DNA of 64,000 nt from Nymphaea colorata (Eukaryota > Streptophyta > Magnoliopsida > Nymphaeales > Nymphaeaceae), in the NCBI RefSeq assembly GCF_008831285.2, contig NC_045143.1, positions 4,783,503 to 4,847,502 on the forward strand, written 5' to 3'. Both the position numbers and the translations under genes were made by a program. Below, in pieces: positions 1 to 11,913 of the stretch; positions within the stretch are counted from its first letter, which is position 1; each line of letters begins with the position of its first letter. Below the pieces are notes generated by a model. It searched no databases and had not been told where the DNA came from. It saw only the letters and a program-made list of their open reading frames with translations.

Positions 1-565
1 GTATAAAAACTTTTACTGTATTAAATACTTTTTTCATATTGTTTTTTTCAATCATTACCATGTATATACAAATTTGATATACTCAATCCAAACCTACAAA
101 AGGTCTCCTTTACTACTATCTTAAGTGACTTGACACTTATCTAAGAACATATACAAAGGTAAGTAATTAATTTGAGTTTTAGACCATTTTTATGTACAAA
201 GTATGACACAATAGTCATTTGTTCTTTAATTGATATATTTCATGAATCATCAAGCAATAAAAAAAAACACCTTCAAGAACTTACATAGTAGCATATGTAG
301 TTTCTATAACACATACTTTCACAAATGTCTTTTAGTATATATTAAGGTGTCAATTTATTAATCTTTGGAACATTCTTCAATGAACCTGATCAAGTTGATT
401 AAAAATCTTTTGAAAATACTTAAATATCTCAATATTAAGAAAGCCTTTAATTTCACCATGCTGTCAAAATGAAATCCACGCCTCAATAGAATTTTTATTA
501 CATTAACTTGCCAAAAAGAGTATGATAGTGACAACAAAAAGAGGGCAAACAACAACCTAACAACT
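1..565. other. AT-rich intergenic DNA without recognisable gene
   Basis: Short stop-rich frames and A/T runs fill this stretch. No conserved domain, RNA gene or clear repeat was recognised. Confidence 0.5.
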
Positions 566-826
566 AAGGTTGGGCATTGGTTCAGGTACACGATGGGTAC
601 TCGGCCAAACTCGGGTCCGAAAAAAAGGACATCAGGTAGACCTGAATGGGCCCGATTAAATCCAGTTCGATCCGATAATTTTTTTAATATATTATTTATT
701 GAGATATATATATATATATATATATCATTATAATATTTTATTACTATTAATTATATATAATATTATTTTATATTAAAAATATATATTTTTAATTTAGCCC
801 AATCGGTAATAAAAAAGTGCCCATAT
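566..826 (-). repeat. MITE-like element, copy 1 (reverse orientation, one end lost)
   Basis: The segment begins with AAGGTTGGGCATTGG and then has a GC-rich arm full of GGGCCCGA and CGGGTC words, followed by an AT-rich core. The core matches the reverse complement of the elements at 35600 and 50022, including a shared TAATATTTTATTACTATTAAT-like stretch. The far terminus is not recognisable, so this copy looks truncated or decayed at about 826. Confidence 0.6.
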
Positions 827-1130
827 AAAACTCAAATCAAAAGTCAAAAGAGGCAAATTTAAAATTAGAACACTTAAGATGAGCAACCAAAATGGGCATA
901 TGAGGAAGCTCAAATCAAAGGAGGACGAGGAAGAAAAGGGAGGAAGAAGAAGAGAGAAATAAAGAACGGTCTCCGGTCGGCACCCTTGTCAGCTTGATTC
1001 ATTCCACTGGTAGGGGAGAACGAACATGAAAAAGGCAGGCGTTGGTGAAAGGAGACTAGAAGAGAATAATTTTTACAAGCTATAACTGGTTGGAGGAAGA
1101 ATCCTAGATTTGGGCTCCAATGGATCAGTT

Positions 1131-1137
1131 GCGTCTC

Positions 1138-1168
<31 letters not shown>
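1131..1168. repeat. CT microsatellite
   Basis: A nearly pure (CT)n run ends in GTGTGT. The DNA around it (827-1486) is purine-rich at 930-960 and holds no gene that I can support. Confidence 0.8.
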
Positions 1169-1169
<1 letters not shown>

Positions 1170-1486
1170 TGTGTAAATCCCAATCTTGTTCTAATGTTCT
1201 CCCTCTCTCAACCTCTTGTGCCAGGGCTATGAAGCCCTCTTTTCGGCCGGCATAAGGGGGCTTTGAGCCATTCTATTTTTCCAGCGACAGAGGACTTCAA
1301 GCCTTCATGTCTTTCCGTCTCCCTCGGTTTTCTAGCAGCCGAATCCATAAAACTGAAAAATATGATGTGATTGCAAATGTTATTCTTATATATAAGCAAA
1401 AGCAAGCAACTGCTAGACATCATCACATCATTTCTCTCCAAACAATAACATGACGTTCGATGTGATCTTTTTACGAAAACGCAGCA

Positions 1487-3966
1487 TTAGTGCACAACAT
1501 ATCCCCTTTTCATGGTAGAATCATTATAGTGAACTGCTTCTGTAGGCTTCTCAGGCGATTCTATTTGTGAACTATCTCCCTCCAGTTTGCCGACTCGTTC
1601 CCTGATCATCATCACCAGAAGAGCAAGGAAAAGTGCACCCAGCAAGCCCAGACACAGCCCGTAGAGAGCCTCCAAAGTCAGCCTGTTGCCCTTCTTAGTA
1701 GACCAAGTAATCCATGAGCCAGTCGTGTAGGCCACCACCATGAACGACACAGAGACCCACATCACCTTGTCAGTCACAGCCAGAAGCCAGGTCAGGGCTC
1801 GCTGCCTGATGGGGATGACGCTCACCAGCACTATGACAATGCCCAGTGATGTGAAGAGCGCCATGTCGTTGCTCACCATGAACACCTTGAAGAGCCTCGT
1901 GTCGCCCATTATCGGCCTTCCCGCCAAGTCGCCCTCCTGGTACATCCCGCCGGGCGGCGCAAGCCCGGCCGAAAATGTCACCGTGGCAATCAGAACGGCA
2001 ACAACAGTGATCGTGTTCTGAGCATTCTGTAGGCGCTCCCGGTGGATCTGGTGGTACTTTCCGTGGCCATTGCCGAGCTGAGATTGGGGGATGGAGTTAT
2101 CCCCTTCCGCAGCATTGTTTGCTAGATTGTTTGGAGCTACATCCAGGTGTGACTCCCACGAGGAGGTCTCCACTTTAACCTTTGTGCTTCTTCGAGTTCC
2201 TGCAGTTCTCAATGTCGAAATCACTTGCGACCTGAGACTGTGATTGCCCATTTCATACTCCACAATGTCCAGAGCTGTCAATCCGTCCTTGTTGAGCGCA
2301 TTCACCTTGATTCTCGTGTTGTTGATTATGTACGATACCATCTGAAAGAAATGCACAAATGTAGCCACCATGAATCCTCTGTTACAGAGAAGAGCAAGAA
2401 TAAAGATGCTTACGGAGAGGGACAAATCGAGAAGGGAAGTACTTCAGGCCATTTTTCATAGGCTGCAAGATGCAGAACCGTGTTGCCCATCTGATCTTCC
2501 GAGTTGATGAGCGTTGCCACGGTGTGATTCTCAACCAAGAACTGGAAGGCCTCCAACTGCCTATTCGTCACACATATATGAAGAACGCTTTCTCTGTCCC
2601 GAGTCAAAGCCGAGACGCAGTTCGGTTGAACAGAAAGAATTTCATGCATAATCTCCACAGATCCCCTCGTCGCTGCCAAATGCAATGGAGTCCTTCCTTC
2701 TTTATCCCGCAGCAAACAGGCATTATAGCTAATCTTCAGGAGTTCTTTTGCGAGCTGCACATGACCATTGCTTGCAGCAAGATGCAGAGCAGTAGACCCT
2801 TGCTCGTCCCCTTCTATCCGAGCACGAGGTTCCACCATTAATATCTCTCGAACAACATCTGCTCCAACAACTCAGACAAACTAATCTTCAGCAATTTTCA
2901 CACTAGTCGAACCTGTACTAGGCGTGCCGTCTTAACTCTGAACTAAAAATTCATTAGGTGAAATTTAGTTAAGGTGGTTCAAAGCATAGCCTTGTGATTC
3001 CAGCTATTGACATAACTATATGCTAGTCAGGAATATGTAATTTGACTTCTTCTAGAGCCTCTGCTATGTGCTTGTAAGGAGGTGTATATATATATACACA
3101 TACAAATCCCCACAACTTCCATTCCTGAAGAACTGACTACACATGTCTCTGTGCATATATAATTCTGAATTAATAAAGAAATCATGGATTCAGTCACGAT
3201 TAGGTTCGCATGCTTGTACAGCTTTGCATTTGAATCTGAATTTAATGCAAAAAAAAGAAAAAGGAGTCTTAAAAGGAAGAAAATGACTTCTTGGTAGTAA
3301 GAGATGTCCAATGTATCTGATGTGGATCGAGGGTATCTAACTGAACTGTTGCGAAAGACTATAAAGCTTAAACTAGTTTTACAAGAGGAGAAAAAGATAG
3401 TCTCCATAAAACGTTGATACGGAAGCTGACGATATCTGCTTAACTGGCTATGGGTGAAAAAGGGGAAATGGGAAAAGGTACCTCTGGTTACCTGAATGGC
3501 CTCGAGAGGCTGCCTCTAAAGCTGAAGGAACCAGGGAGCCCTCCACCCTGAAGAGGGGTAGCCAACGATCAGACAAGAGCAGCTTCACCACCTCTACGTG
3601 GCCGTGCCGCGCCGCCAGCGTCATGGCATCGGCGCCTTTCTCATCGCCGCCGGCAACAAGAGCGCAGCAGGCAAGAGAAGGGTTGGACTCCAGGAGAAGC
3701 CAAGCGGTCTCGGCGTTGCCTTCCCGACAAGCGATGTGCAGCGGCGTCTCTGTCATCCTGTTTCTGGCCGACGCCAAATCCGGACGAAGGCGGAGCACCT
3801 CAGCGGCGAAGTGGGTGTGGCCGTAACTGGCGCAGATGTGGAGGCAGGTGTTGGAGAGGCCAGGAGCCACTTGACCTAGAAGGGCTCGCCCTTCTTCATC
3901 CTTCATCAGCTCCGCCAAACCTGCAACGTCCCCATTAATGCTCGCATTCTGAAGCTTCGCATCCAT
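1487..3966 (-). CDS. Ankyrin repeat/PGG domain membrane protein, copy A
   Basis: Three exons on the minus strand, 3966-3492, 2858-2443 and 2341-1487, join in frame to 581 codons plus TAA. Introns are 633 and 101 nt. The start was set at MDAKLQNAS because the two paralogues begin the same way; an in-frame ATG lies five codons upstream. About eight ankyrin repeats fill residues 30-345. A PGG domain follows, with the PPGG motif near residue 426 and four predicted membrane helices near 408-424, 457-475, 490-508 and 523-543. The family (ITN1, ACD6, BDA1, At2g01680 types) sits in plasma or internal membranes and acts in salt, ABA or immune signalling. Which of these applies here is unknown. It is the most complete copy of the three-gene array. 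Confidence 0.88.
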
Positions 3967-4227
3967 TAGTCCTGCACACACACACGGGTGCAGACTGCAG
4001 AGAGAGATCTAGTGAGACTGAGAGAGAAAGATGAATGCAAGTAAGGTTACCCAAATGGAATCAAATAAGAAATTTCTTCCGACTTTTTCTTCTTGTTTCC
4101 TGCAAGACTCCAAGAATTGAGATGTGCCATGCCGCCATCGATTTTCTTCATTTTTTGTTTCGATCTTCGAATCGTTGACGGTAAAAAGCAGGTCTGCTGG
4201 GGAAGACGTACGGTACTTGTTGAATTT

Positions 4228-4235
4228 TTTATATA
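4228..4235 (-). promoter_or_regulatory. Possible TATA box of ankyrin/PGG copy A
   Basis: On the minus strand this reads TATATAAA, preceded by GCGCT and about 260 nt upstream of the chosen start codon. Position and sequence fit a TATA element, but no transcript start is known. Confidence 0.35.
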
Positions 4236-4441
4236 AGCGCAGTTTGCTCCTGAAAAACACAAAAAAACGTGTCTCATCATGTGAGACATGTTGAAATGTT
4301 TTATATCTAATCGCTTGAAGTAATGCCGATAAAAAAAAGAACACAAACTAAGTTGTTAATTGAGAACTCTGCAAACATGAGCACGGATTTGTTATTCACT
4401 AATTCTAGGCATTCATGTGTAAATATTCAAATGCCACTATC

Positions 4442-4601
4442 CAATGAACAATTGCTTTCACGGACAAAATTTCCAAGTCAAGCAACCACCGTATACTTGA
4501 CGTAACTCTCTTTCTTCCAGGACTTGATGTTTATTGTGGAAGTTTTATGTTCTCTCAACCTTTTTCCTTTTGGCTTCGTCCGTGAAAGCCATTGTTCATT
4601 G
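4442..4601. repeat. 160-bp element with 24-bp terminal inverted repeats upstream of copy A
   Basis: The left end CAATGAACAATTGCTTTCAC and the right end, read in reverse complement, agree at 23 of 24 positions over 4442-4465 and 4578-4601. The inside contains a smaller GTCAAG/CTTGAC inverted pair. No target duplication is evident. The form is that of a small non-autonomous DNA transposon in the promoter-side flank of ankyrin copy A. Confidence 0.6.
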
Positions 4602-5979
4602 AACAGTTTGAACGTTTAGCGAGTTCACGACATCATGGTCACGTTTGAATGTTTAGTTTTGATCCAAGATTTGATTTCCACAATAGATTTATGAAATATG
4701 TTTTTTTTTTTTCTAAGAGTTGGATACTTGGAGGGTATAAATTGAAGGCAGTGGCGAAGCCACATGCACTCAATGTGGATCTTAAGTAATAATTAGATCC
4801 AAATCCATACGTTAAATGGATAATGAAATTCAAAATATGGATCCAAAATATAACTATGTCAAAAAACAAGGCCAATATGGATATTAAGGGATCCAAAAAT
4901 GCTAGTCCTCCTAAGTCATTGCCCGTTTATATGATGGGCATTAATTTTAAGAGCCGCAGGCTTTAATGTGGAGCTTATGAAACGCAAACATAAAACTTTG
5001 AGCATTCCTTTTGAAATGACGAATAATAAATGTGTAACAGTGAGTCGTGGCCGTTTCCGGAGAGCTCTGGCAACCTTTTCTTCCTAGTGTTCTAGCGGAG
5101 TTGAACTCCGGTTTCTCCGAGAAGCTGAGCAGAGGCAGTCATCTTTGGCTCTACGATCTCCTTTTTTTGGCTATTATTTTTAATTCTTTTGACTCACTCT
5201 GCTACAGATGATGGACAGCGTGCCACAGATGTACACAACGGTGGACAGGATTACAACAATGCATAAAAGAAGGAAAAATGCTGTCCAACAGAAAAGCGAA
5301 CTCCAGTCTTTGATTTCTCGACTGTTCCTTTTTGCTTGTTGTCTCCCCTTTTTTTTCTGTGGTTGTAGTAGCAGCCATGGCCGATCGAGCATCCTCCTTC
5401 GGTGCTGTAACATCCTTGATTTTTTTTTTTTTATTTCACTTTCTGCTATTCCTGTCATTGAAGTTTTCTCTTTTCAAATTAATCATAAAGTCTCTCTGCC
5501 GGTAGCTCGAGACCAGCGCCTTCCATCATCTTGAGTCCTCCCCCCTTCCTGTTGACTGTACAGGAAGGTGTTGTATTTGTGTTGTATAGGACATGTATGG
5601 TTACGAAGGATGCATCTTGCATCATAGTCATAATATATAACAAATTTGCATATCATCAGTTAATTTTGAAAATTTGACTTGCTCCTGATACAAGTCAGAA
5701 GCTTATCATCAAGCTCTTTAAAAAACCACTCTTTTAGCAGCTGAAAAAGGAAAGGAACCGCCCATATTGCAGTCATTTAAGGTTTGCTGATTAGAGTTGT
5801 AATATCTTCTCACAGCTTTCCACAAATGGTCTCAGATGTCACATTATCTTCCTTATGAGTAGCAGCATTTCCTGTTTTGCAAATCTGCCAGAATAACAAT
5901 GGGAACAAGAGTTCCAACCTTTCCTTATGAAGACCCTTTCCTTATGAAGACTTTTAAATTTCACACTCCACCACCATTG
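4602..5979. other. Intergenic stretch with one unassigned minus-strand ORF
   Basis: An open frame at 5458-5180 on the minus strand encodes 92 residues with a basic N-terminal half and one strongly hydrophobic segment (WTAFFLLLCIVVILSTVVY). It could be an exon of a small membrane protein or chance. No splice partner or family was recognised. The rest is AT-rich. Confidence 0.25.
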
Positions 5980-6256
5980 GAAAGACGGATCTCAATCTGC
6001 TCCCTAGCAATTTCGGCTCTAGCTCTCGAAAATACTAGAAACTAAGACAATCATCTCATTAATGGCCCCCTTTGTAAACCTTGAAGATTCCTCACAACTA
6101 TAACAACCCGACCCACTCCCAAGCTCGAGTCCCTGGTATGACGGATCCCAACCTACCCTCTAGCAATTTCGGCTTCAGCCCTCGAAAAGGCTAAGAACTA
6201 AGACAATCATTTCATTAATGACTCCCTTTGTAAACCCTTGAAGATTTCTCACAATA
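5980..6256. repeat. Imperfect direct repeat, about 117 bp, two copies
   Basis: Units at about 5980-6098 and 6139-6256 share GACGGATC, CTAGCAATTTCGGCT and AAGACAATCAT blocks in the same order, with scattered substitutions. The second unit runs into the LINE remnant, so this is probably duplicated retroelement 3' sequence. Confidence 0.65.
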
Positions 6257-6690
6257 TTTGATACAGGACTAAACATTTGGAGCATTAAAATAAGCATCAA
6301 AGAACTTTTTTGTAAGAAGTTTCCAAATAATAATAGTCCATTCACAATGAAGAAATAAGTGAGAACAGGTGTCCTCACTCGCTGAGCAAAGACAGGATCG
6401 GTCAACAAGATTAACACCAAAATGTTGTAGTCTGTTAGTCTGTAGGTATAGCACCATTTTCTAGGACCATCCATTTCCAAGTTTCAATCTCCTTGTTGTT
6501 TCTAATACCACGATAAACATCTGTTCTCATCAAATTGAGTGCAGGAACACCTCTCCAGGTTATTATATCCTCATCATTAGTCAATTCAATCCTTCTGGAG
6601 ATAAAATTAAACCATATCAAACTACACAGTGCGGAACTCTTTGACATTTGGAGAATGCAATCAAAGAGGAGCATCAAACAAGCACAAAGA
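6200..6690 (-). pseudogene. LINE-type retroelement remnant, zf-RVT region
   Basis: Two overlapping minus-strand frames (6677-6435 and 6457-6269) together read like the C-terminal zinc-binding domain of plant non-LTR reverse transcriptases. The pattern is NRLQHFGVNLVD, then C-x-C with SASEDTCSHLFLHCEW and a following IIIWKLL. The family signature is a cysteine/histidine cluster with HLFxxCxxxxxxW. The frame changes near 6440-6460, and no reverse transcriptase core is present, so this is a dead fragment. Confidence 0.6.
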
Positions 6691-7106
6691 CAAAGTCATC
6701 ACTTAGCAACAAGAGCTTTTCAACACTTGGTTTAAGAAGTTTTCCATCATTGTTTATTTCCAATGTTGAAGGCTTGAAGCGCTGGTGCTGACTTTTTTCT
6801 GTATCGTGTACACATTGAAGCCCCTGAAGTCGAAAGGAAAGAAAAGAAGTCATCGTGTCATATTCTCGAATTTAGCTGATGATGCTAAGTGGATGGACCG
6901 TGTGGAACTTACCAATTTAATAGTAGTTTTGCAGCAGGAAGCCCCGCCGTGCATAGTTTTTTTTTTCGTATTGATAGTTTCATTCAACAATTGCCTTCAC
7001 GCATTAGTGTCCTTTGCTTTGAAGGAGCAGTTTTGAAAGAGAAGGCATCCGCGAATGCTGGAGTTTGTATAGGCGATTCCTTCAATTTGACCTGCAATTC
7101 TTTGCC

Positions 7107-7110
<4 letters not shown>

Positions 7111-7162
<52 letters not shown>
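7111..7162. repeat. TC microsatellite, 52 bp
   Basis: An uninterrupted (TC)26 run followed by a short CA/CACCC tract. Long open frames crossing it in both strands are artefacts of the dinucleotide. The surrounding 6691-7802 holds no gene that I recognise. Confidence 0.95.
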
Positions 7163-7164
<2 letters not shown>

Positions 7165-7802
7165 GTGTGCACATACGCACACCCCCACCCACCCGCACAT
7201 GATTCTAGTGAATATTGCCTGCTCTGCCTTTCCGGCTTCAAGCATTTGACACAAAACCTTTATTTATATACAGCTATCAAATATGTCTTCAAATTCATGC
7301 GAATAAGCATCTACTTATCATATTGCTTCTCATTTTATTTTGTCAAGCTGTGGATAGGACAAACAAGACATCCCGAATGGACTACATAGGAACAAACACT
7401 GAACGAAACGAATAAAATAGTAAGAAAGAAAAACGAGCGTCCGACAAAACAGACATAACTAGATACAAACAGTAGACAGAACAAGCATACCAAAAAATAA
7501 ATGTCACACAAGATGGATAAATGGATAAAAAATAAAATAAACAGCAAACATAATAGGCATCGTGTTTTGTTTTTGAAACCATCAAACTAATGACAGAAAA
7601 CGCTAATAACCGGACAATTAGGACAAAAGTGTGGAGGGCAGAACGTCATGTCCTTTGCATCCAGTGGATAGTCATCAAACGGCGTTATATATTGAATGCC
7701 TTCTTACTGCACCACAAATCCCCTTGTTATGTCAAAGATTGCGAGTGGAGTTGGGTTGAGACACCGAGTTGGGTCGGGATATCGGTCCTGTGACCAAGTA
7801 AT

Positions 7803-10800
7803 CTATGAGCCGGTCGTGTAAGCCACCACCATGAACGACACAGAGACCCACATCACCCTACCAGTCACAGCCAGAAGCCAGGTCAGGGCTCGCTGCCTGA
7901 TGGGGATGACGCTGACCAGCACTATGACGATGCCCAGCGATGTGAAGAGCGCCATGTCATTGCTCACCTTGAACACCTTGAAGAGCCTCGTGTCGCCCAT
8001 TATCGGCCTTCCCGCCGAGTCGCCGTCCTGATGCATCCCGCCGGGCGGCGCAAGCCCGGCTGAAAATGTCACCGTGGCAATCAGAACGGCAACAACAGTG
8101 ATTGTGTTCTGAGCATTCTGCAGGCGCTCTCGGTGGATCTGGTGGTACTCTTGGAGGGGCGATGCAGGGTTCATTTGTACAACAACGTCTGGTTGATTCT
8201 TTGGAGCTAAGTCCGGGTGCGTTGCACTTCGGGCTCCTGCGTTTCTCAAGGAGGAGATCATTTGCAAGCTGTGATTGGTCTTTTCAAACTCCATAATGTC
8301 CAGAGCTGTCAATCCCTTCTTATTGAGAGCATTCACCTCTATGCTTGTATTGTTGATCATGTACGATACCATCTGAAAGAAATAATACACAAATGCAGCC
8401 ACCATGAATCATCATTAGTTACTGAGAACAAGAAGATGCTTACGGAGAAAGACGAATAGAGAGGGGGAGTACTTCAGGCCATTTTTTATAGGCTGCAAGA
8501 TGCAGAACCGTGTTGCCCATCGCATCAACCGAGTTGATCAGTGCATCCATGTCGCAATTCTGAACCAAGAACTGGAAGGCCTCAAACTGCCTCTTCATCA
8601 CACATAAATGAAGAACGCTCTCTCCGTAGCGTGTGAAAGCGGAGACGCAATTCGGTTTAACAGAAAGAATTTCCTGCATAATCTCCACTTGTCCCCACAT
8701 TGCTGCCAAATGCAGTGGAGTCCTTCCTTCTTTGTCCCGCAGCAAACAGGCATTATAGCTAATCTTCAGGAGTTCTTTTGCGAGCTGCACATGACCATAG
8801 CTTGCAGCTAGATGCAGAGCAGTAGACCCTTGCTCGTCCCCTTCCATCAGAGCACTAGGTTCTACCACTAATATCTCTCGAACAACATCTGCTCCAACAA
8901 CTCAGACACACTATTCTTCAGCAATCAAATGCCACCATAAGACCAGATGCAATGGTTCACCCATTTTCTGAGCAGTTCTAACCAATCCGACAAAATGAAT
9001 GGATGCAAAATATCTATAAGTACATGTTTAAAAAGTGATGTCGTCAAAAGCTGATAAATAGACTGAATTTCACAAGGATTTATGATCAACGATCTTGCTC
9101 ATAAGTTTCGGATTTCATGTCAATGGCAATAAGTTCGATTTCCTAAAGCATAAAAATCTCCCCATACAGGAAGGCGCGCCGCTTCATTAATTAACTTGCG
9201 CTACCCACGTACGTCGGGGCTTGAGTTGGGGGGTTACCAGTCTATAAGCATGCAAAGCTTAGTCTGGTCTTGAAAAGATGAAAAATGCATTGTTAAACAG
9301 AAGAGTAAAGTCCCAATGAACGCTTAACTTTTCTCAAATTGGCATGTGTTCAAAAGTGTGGGTCCGATGCAACCCTGTTGGGAGATGTGGCTGCTGTCCT
9401 TTATTATATATAAAGGATTAATGAATCAAATGAACGTGTGAACAACAAGGAAAACAGAAATAGAGAGAACAAAAAACTAGACATGAAACAAGCTAATGTC
9501 CAGATATGTACAAATGCTTCTTGAAGGAGTTCAGACTACAGTCAAAGAAAACGAGTTTTTTTCGAAAAAAACACAATAAATTAACTAGCCATCTAAAACT
9601 TAAAAAAAGTTAAAAACGAAAAAAATGCATTTTAACCCGCTTTTAATGCATTTTTCATGTTTTTTCAGTTTTTTAATGTCAAACATTTTTTTTTTTCATT
9701 TTCTATTTTTTATTTGTTACAAATCTACTTATATTTTGATGTTTGTATTATTAGTTTCTCACTTTTTTTATTTTTCTCTCATTTTTAATTTTTTAAAATT
9801 TACTCTTTTTTTTTTTTTTTCAAACTGACCGTATTATAACCGAGAAAAACTTCGCCATTTAAAACTTTGAGACATTATTTGTCATTACGGTTGAGAGAGA
9901 GTTGAGCAGTGAATCCTAATGATAGTGAATCCTAATGATCACCTCCTTGCAAGGCTTCCCACTGTATAAAGTGAAGCAGACACTCTGTTATCTTTGAAGC
10001 TCTCAATATTACGCGGTCTAACATTGTAGTCGCAACCATATGATTGCAAGAAATCAAACCGTCTTGGTCAATAGAGAGAGAAGTTACTCTTAGCAGGTTA
10101 TCTGTTCAAGCCCCAAAGATAGTGAAAGGGGCCATTTGTCATTAGATACAACTTGATCTGTCTTAAAATTAAGGCAGATGCATAAAATATTTGATAATTA
10201 GTTCCATGTAGATACTTTAATTTTAGGGCAAATTCATGGAATGCCCAACAGCTGCTGAAGTGAATAAAGTGTGCTTGATTAGAAAAATGTTAACTAAGGT
10301 ATAAGCATTCTTTTGTAGGGGAATAAATATAACAGGCGAAAAGGATAACCATTTTAGGGGTCCATGTTCATTGAGGGTGTCCAAACGCTACCTGAAGTGC
10401 CCTAACTCGACGACATGCGGCTGTTGAAGGGTTGGAAACATTAACAGTGTGTTTCACTCGAACACCCAACACATTAAGTTATACTAATCAAACCAAGTAT
10501 TCTCGATCTCCTCTTCGGGAGAATGATGTTCAATGCGTTCAATCAAGTTCACATTTCTTGATGTTCTTTTCTCACAGAACATAAAGGCTGTTTTCCAGAG
10601 TCGAGATTCACAAATTCAAGAATCTCATGTGCTAAGAAGAAACAACACGACTGAAGAAAATAGGATCCCAACTCAAAGGAGAAACAAAGCATTTGAAGGA
10701 AATAGAATTGAAGAAGAAAACGGCAAGATGATTCAACGCACATCCTACTCACGAAAAGAAATAAATGTAGGAGCTGATGGCAACGTCTCTTTAGTAATGG

Positions 10801-11841
10801 CTATTCCATGTAATGGTGTGTGAATTGATGATGAGAGGAAGACAGTGAAAGTGAAAAAAACTTCATGGACGTAAGGCACACTCTCCGACAACGTAAAGAT
10901 CTTTGTTCCTTTTTCTCTTCCATCTCTTTTCAATTTTATTAGGTTCATCAAACTAAAAACTTTAGATCAGACTAAGTTTTATGTCTCTAGTTTGCAGTTT
11001 TGCACTGGCAAATCTAAATCCATGGATTTCAAATCGGAATCAGAATGATGGTGGACGGTCATTTTCTTTCTGGATGGTAGTTGTGAAGATCTCGAATTTC
11101 AAGTTTTCCCGTTTGTATATATAAGCATCTTTTGAAAACATTATTAAGCATGAAAGCTATAAATACATAAAGAACAAAAGAGAATAGAAAGCTTAAAAAC
11201 CAATAAACTAGTTTTGTTCGAGGAGAAACGAAAAAGAGTTCCTTCTAAAGTTGAAGTTAGTCTCCAGAAAACATTTATGCGGAAGTCTACGACATACTGA
11301 AAATATCTGCTTAGCTGGCAATGGGCGAAAAAAGGGAATTGGAAAAGAGAAGGGACCTCTGATTACCTGAATGGCCTCTGGAGGTAGCCTCAAGCAGTGA
11401 AGGAACCAAGGAGCCCTCCACCCTGAAGAGGGGTAGCCAACGATCAGACAAGAGCAGCTTCACCACCTTTACGTGACCGTGGCGCGCCGCCAGAATCATG
11501 GCGTTGGCGCCCTTCTCATCGCCGGCGGCATCGAGAGCGGAGCAGGCAATGGAAGGGTTTGACTCCAGTAGAAGCCGCGCGGTCTCGGCCTTGCCTTCCC
11601 GGCAAGCGATGTGAAGAGGCGTCTTTGCCATCCTGTTTCTGGCCGACGCCAAATCCGGACGAAGGCAGAGCACCTTAGCGGCGAAGTGGGTATGGCCATA
11701 AGTGGCGCAGATGTGGAGGCAGGTGTTGGAGAGGCCCGGAGTCACTTGGCCCAGAAGGTCTCGTCCTTCTTCTTCATTCATCAGTTCCGCCAAGGCTGCA
11801 ATATCCCCATTAACGCTCGCATTATGAAGCCTCCCATCCAT
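7803..11841 (-). CDS. Ankyrin repeat/PGG domain protein, copy B, C-terminally truncated
   Basis: Exons 11841-11367, 8888-8473 and 8372-7803 have the same phases and nearly the same lengths as copies A and C in the first two exons (475 and 416 nt). Intron 1 is expanded to 2478 nt; intron 2 is 100 nt. The joined frame gives 486 residues. It keeps all ankyrin repeats, the PPGG motif and membrane helices one to three, but stops at TAG where copies A and C have TGG (tryptophan of GSWITW). Homology with the paralogues ends about 15 nt past that stop. The fourth helix and the acidic tail are therefore missing. It could still make a shortened protein or be a young pseudogene. An upstream in-frame ATG (11907) is an alternative start. 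Confidence 0.75.
8889..11366. other. Expanded intron 1 of copy B
   Basis: Both ends match introns of the paralogues: the 8.9-9.0 kb side resembles copy C at 17.14-17.4 kb, and 11.2-11.37 kb resembles copy A at 3.37-3.49 kb. The middle carries a T-rich repeat and AT-rich filler. No independent gene was seen. Confidence 0.55.
9553..9885. repeat. T-rich dispersed repeat, copy 1
   Basis: A block running from a GAAAAAAACACA start through GTTAAAAACGAAAAAAATGC, long T runs and TTAGTTTCTCACTT to CAAACTGACCGTATTATA is closely matched at 19685-20060. A weaker match to the last part lies near 60140-60260. Confidence 0.65.
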
Positions 11842-11913
11842 CAGGTGTGGTGCAGAGAGAGATCTATTGGGAATGAGAGAGAAAGATGAATACGCAAGGT
11901 TGCCCAATTAGAA

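Noticed and set aside
1740..2021. Plus-strand frame opposite exon 3 of copy A, repeated opposite copies B and C
   Set aside because: It recurs only because it is antisense to the conserved PGG exon. The minus strand carries the real domain.
2414..2442. GTAAGC donor 29 nt past the chosen end of exon 2 in copy A
   Set aside because: Using it breaks the frame with the conserved MVSYIINN exon. The GTACTT (copies A, B) or GTACTC (copy C) donor gives phase 0 in all three copies.
6984..7389. Frames of 85-166 codons across the TC microsatellite
   Set aside because: They consist mainly of Ser-Leu or Arg-Glu dipeptides from the repeat and have no conserved sequence.
9170..9200. GGCGCGCC followed by TTAATTAA, as in a cloning linker
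   Set aside because: The sites are embedded in ordinary plant-like sequence, GGCGCGCC occurs again in a real exon, and no vector sequence is nearby.
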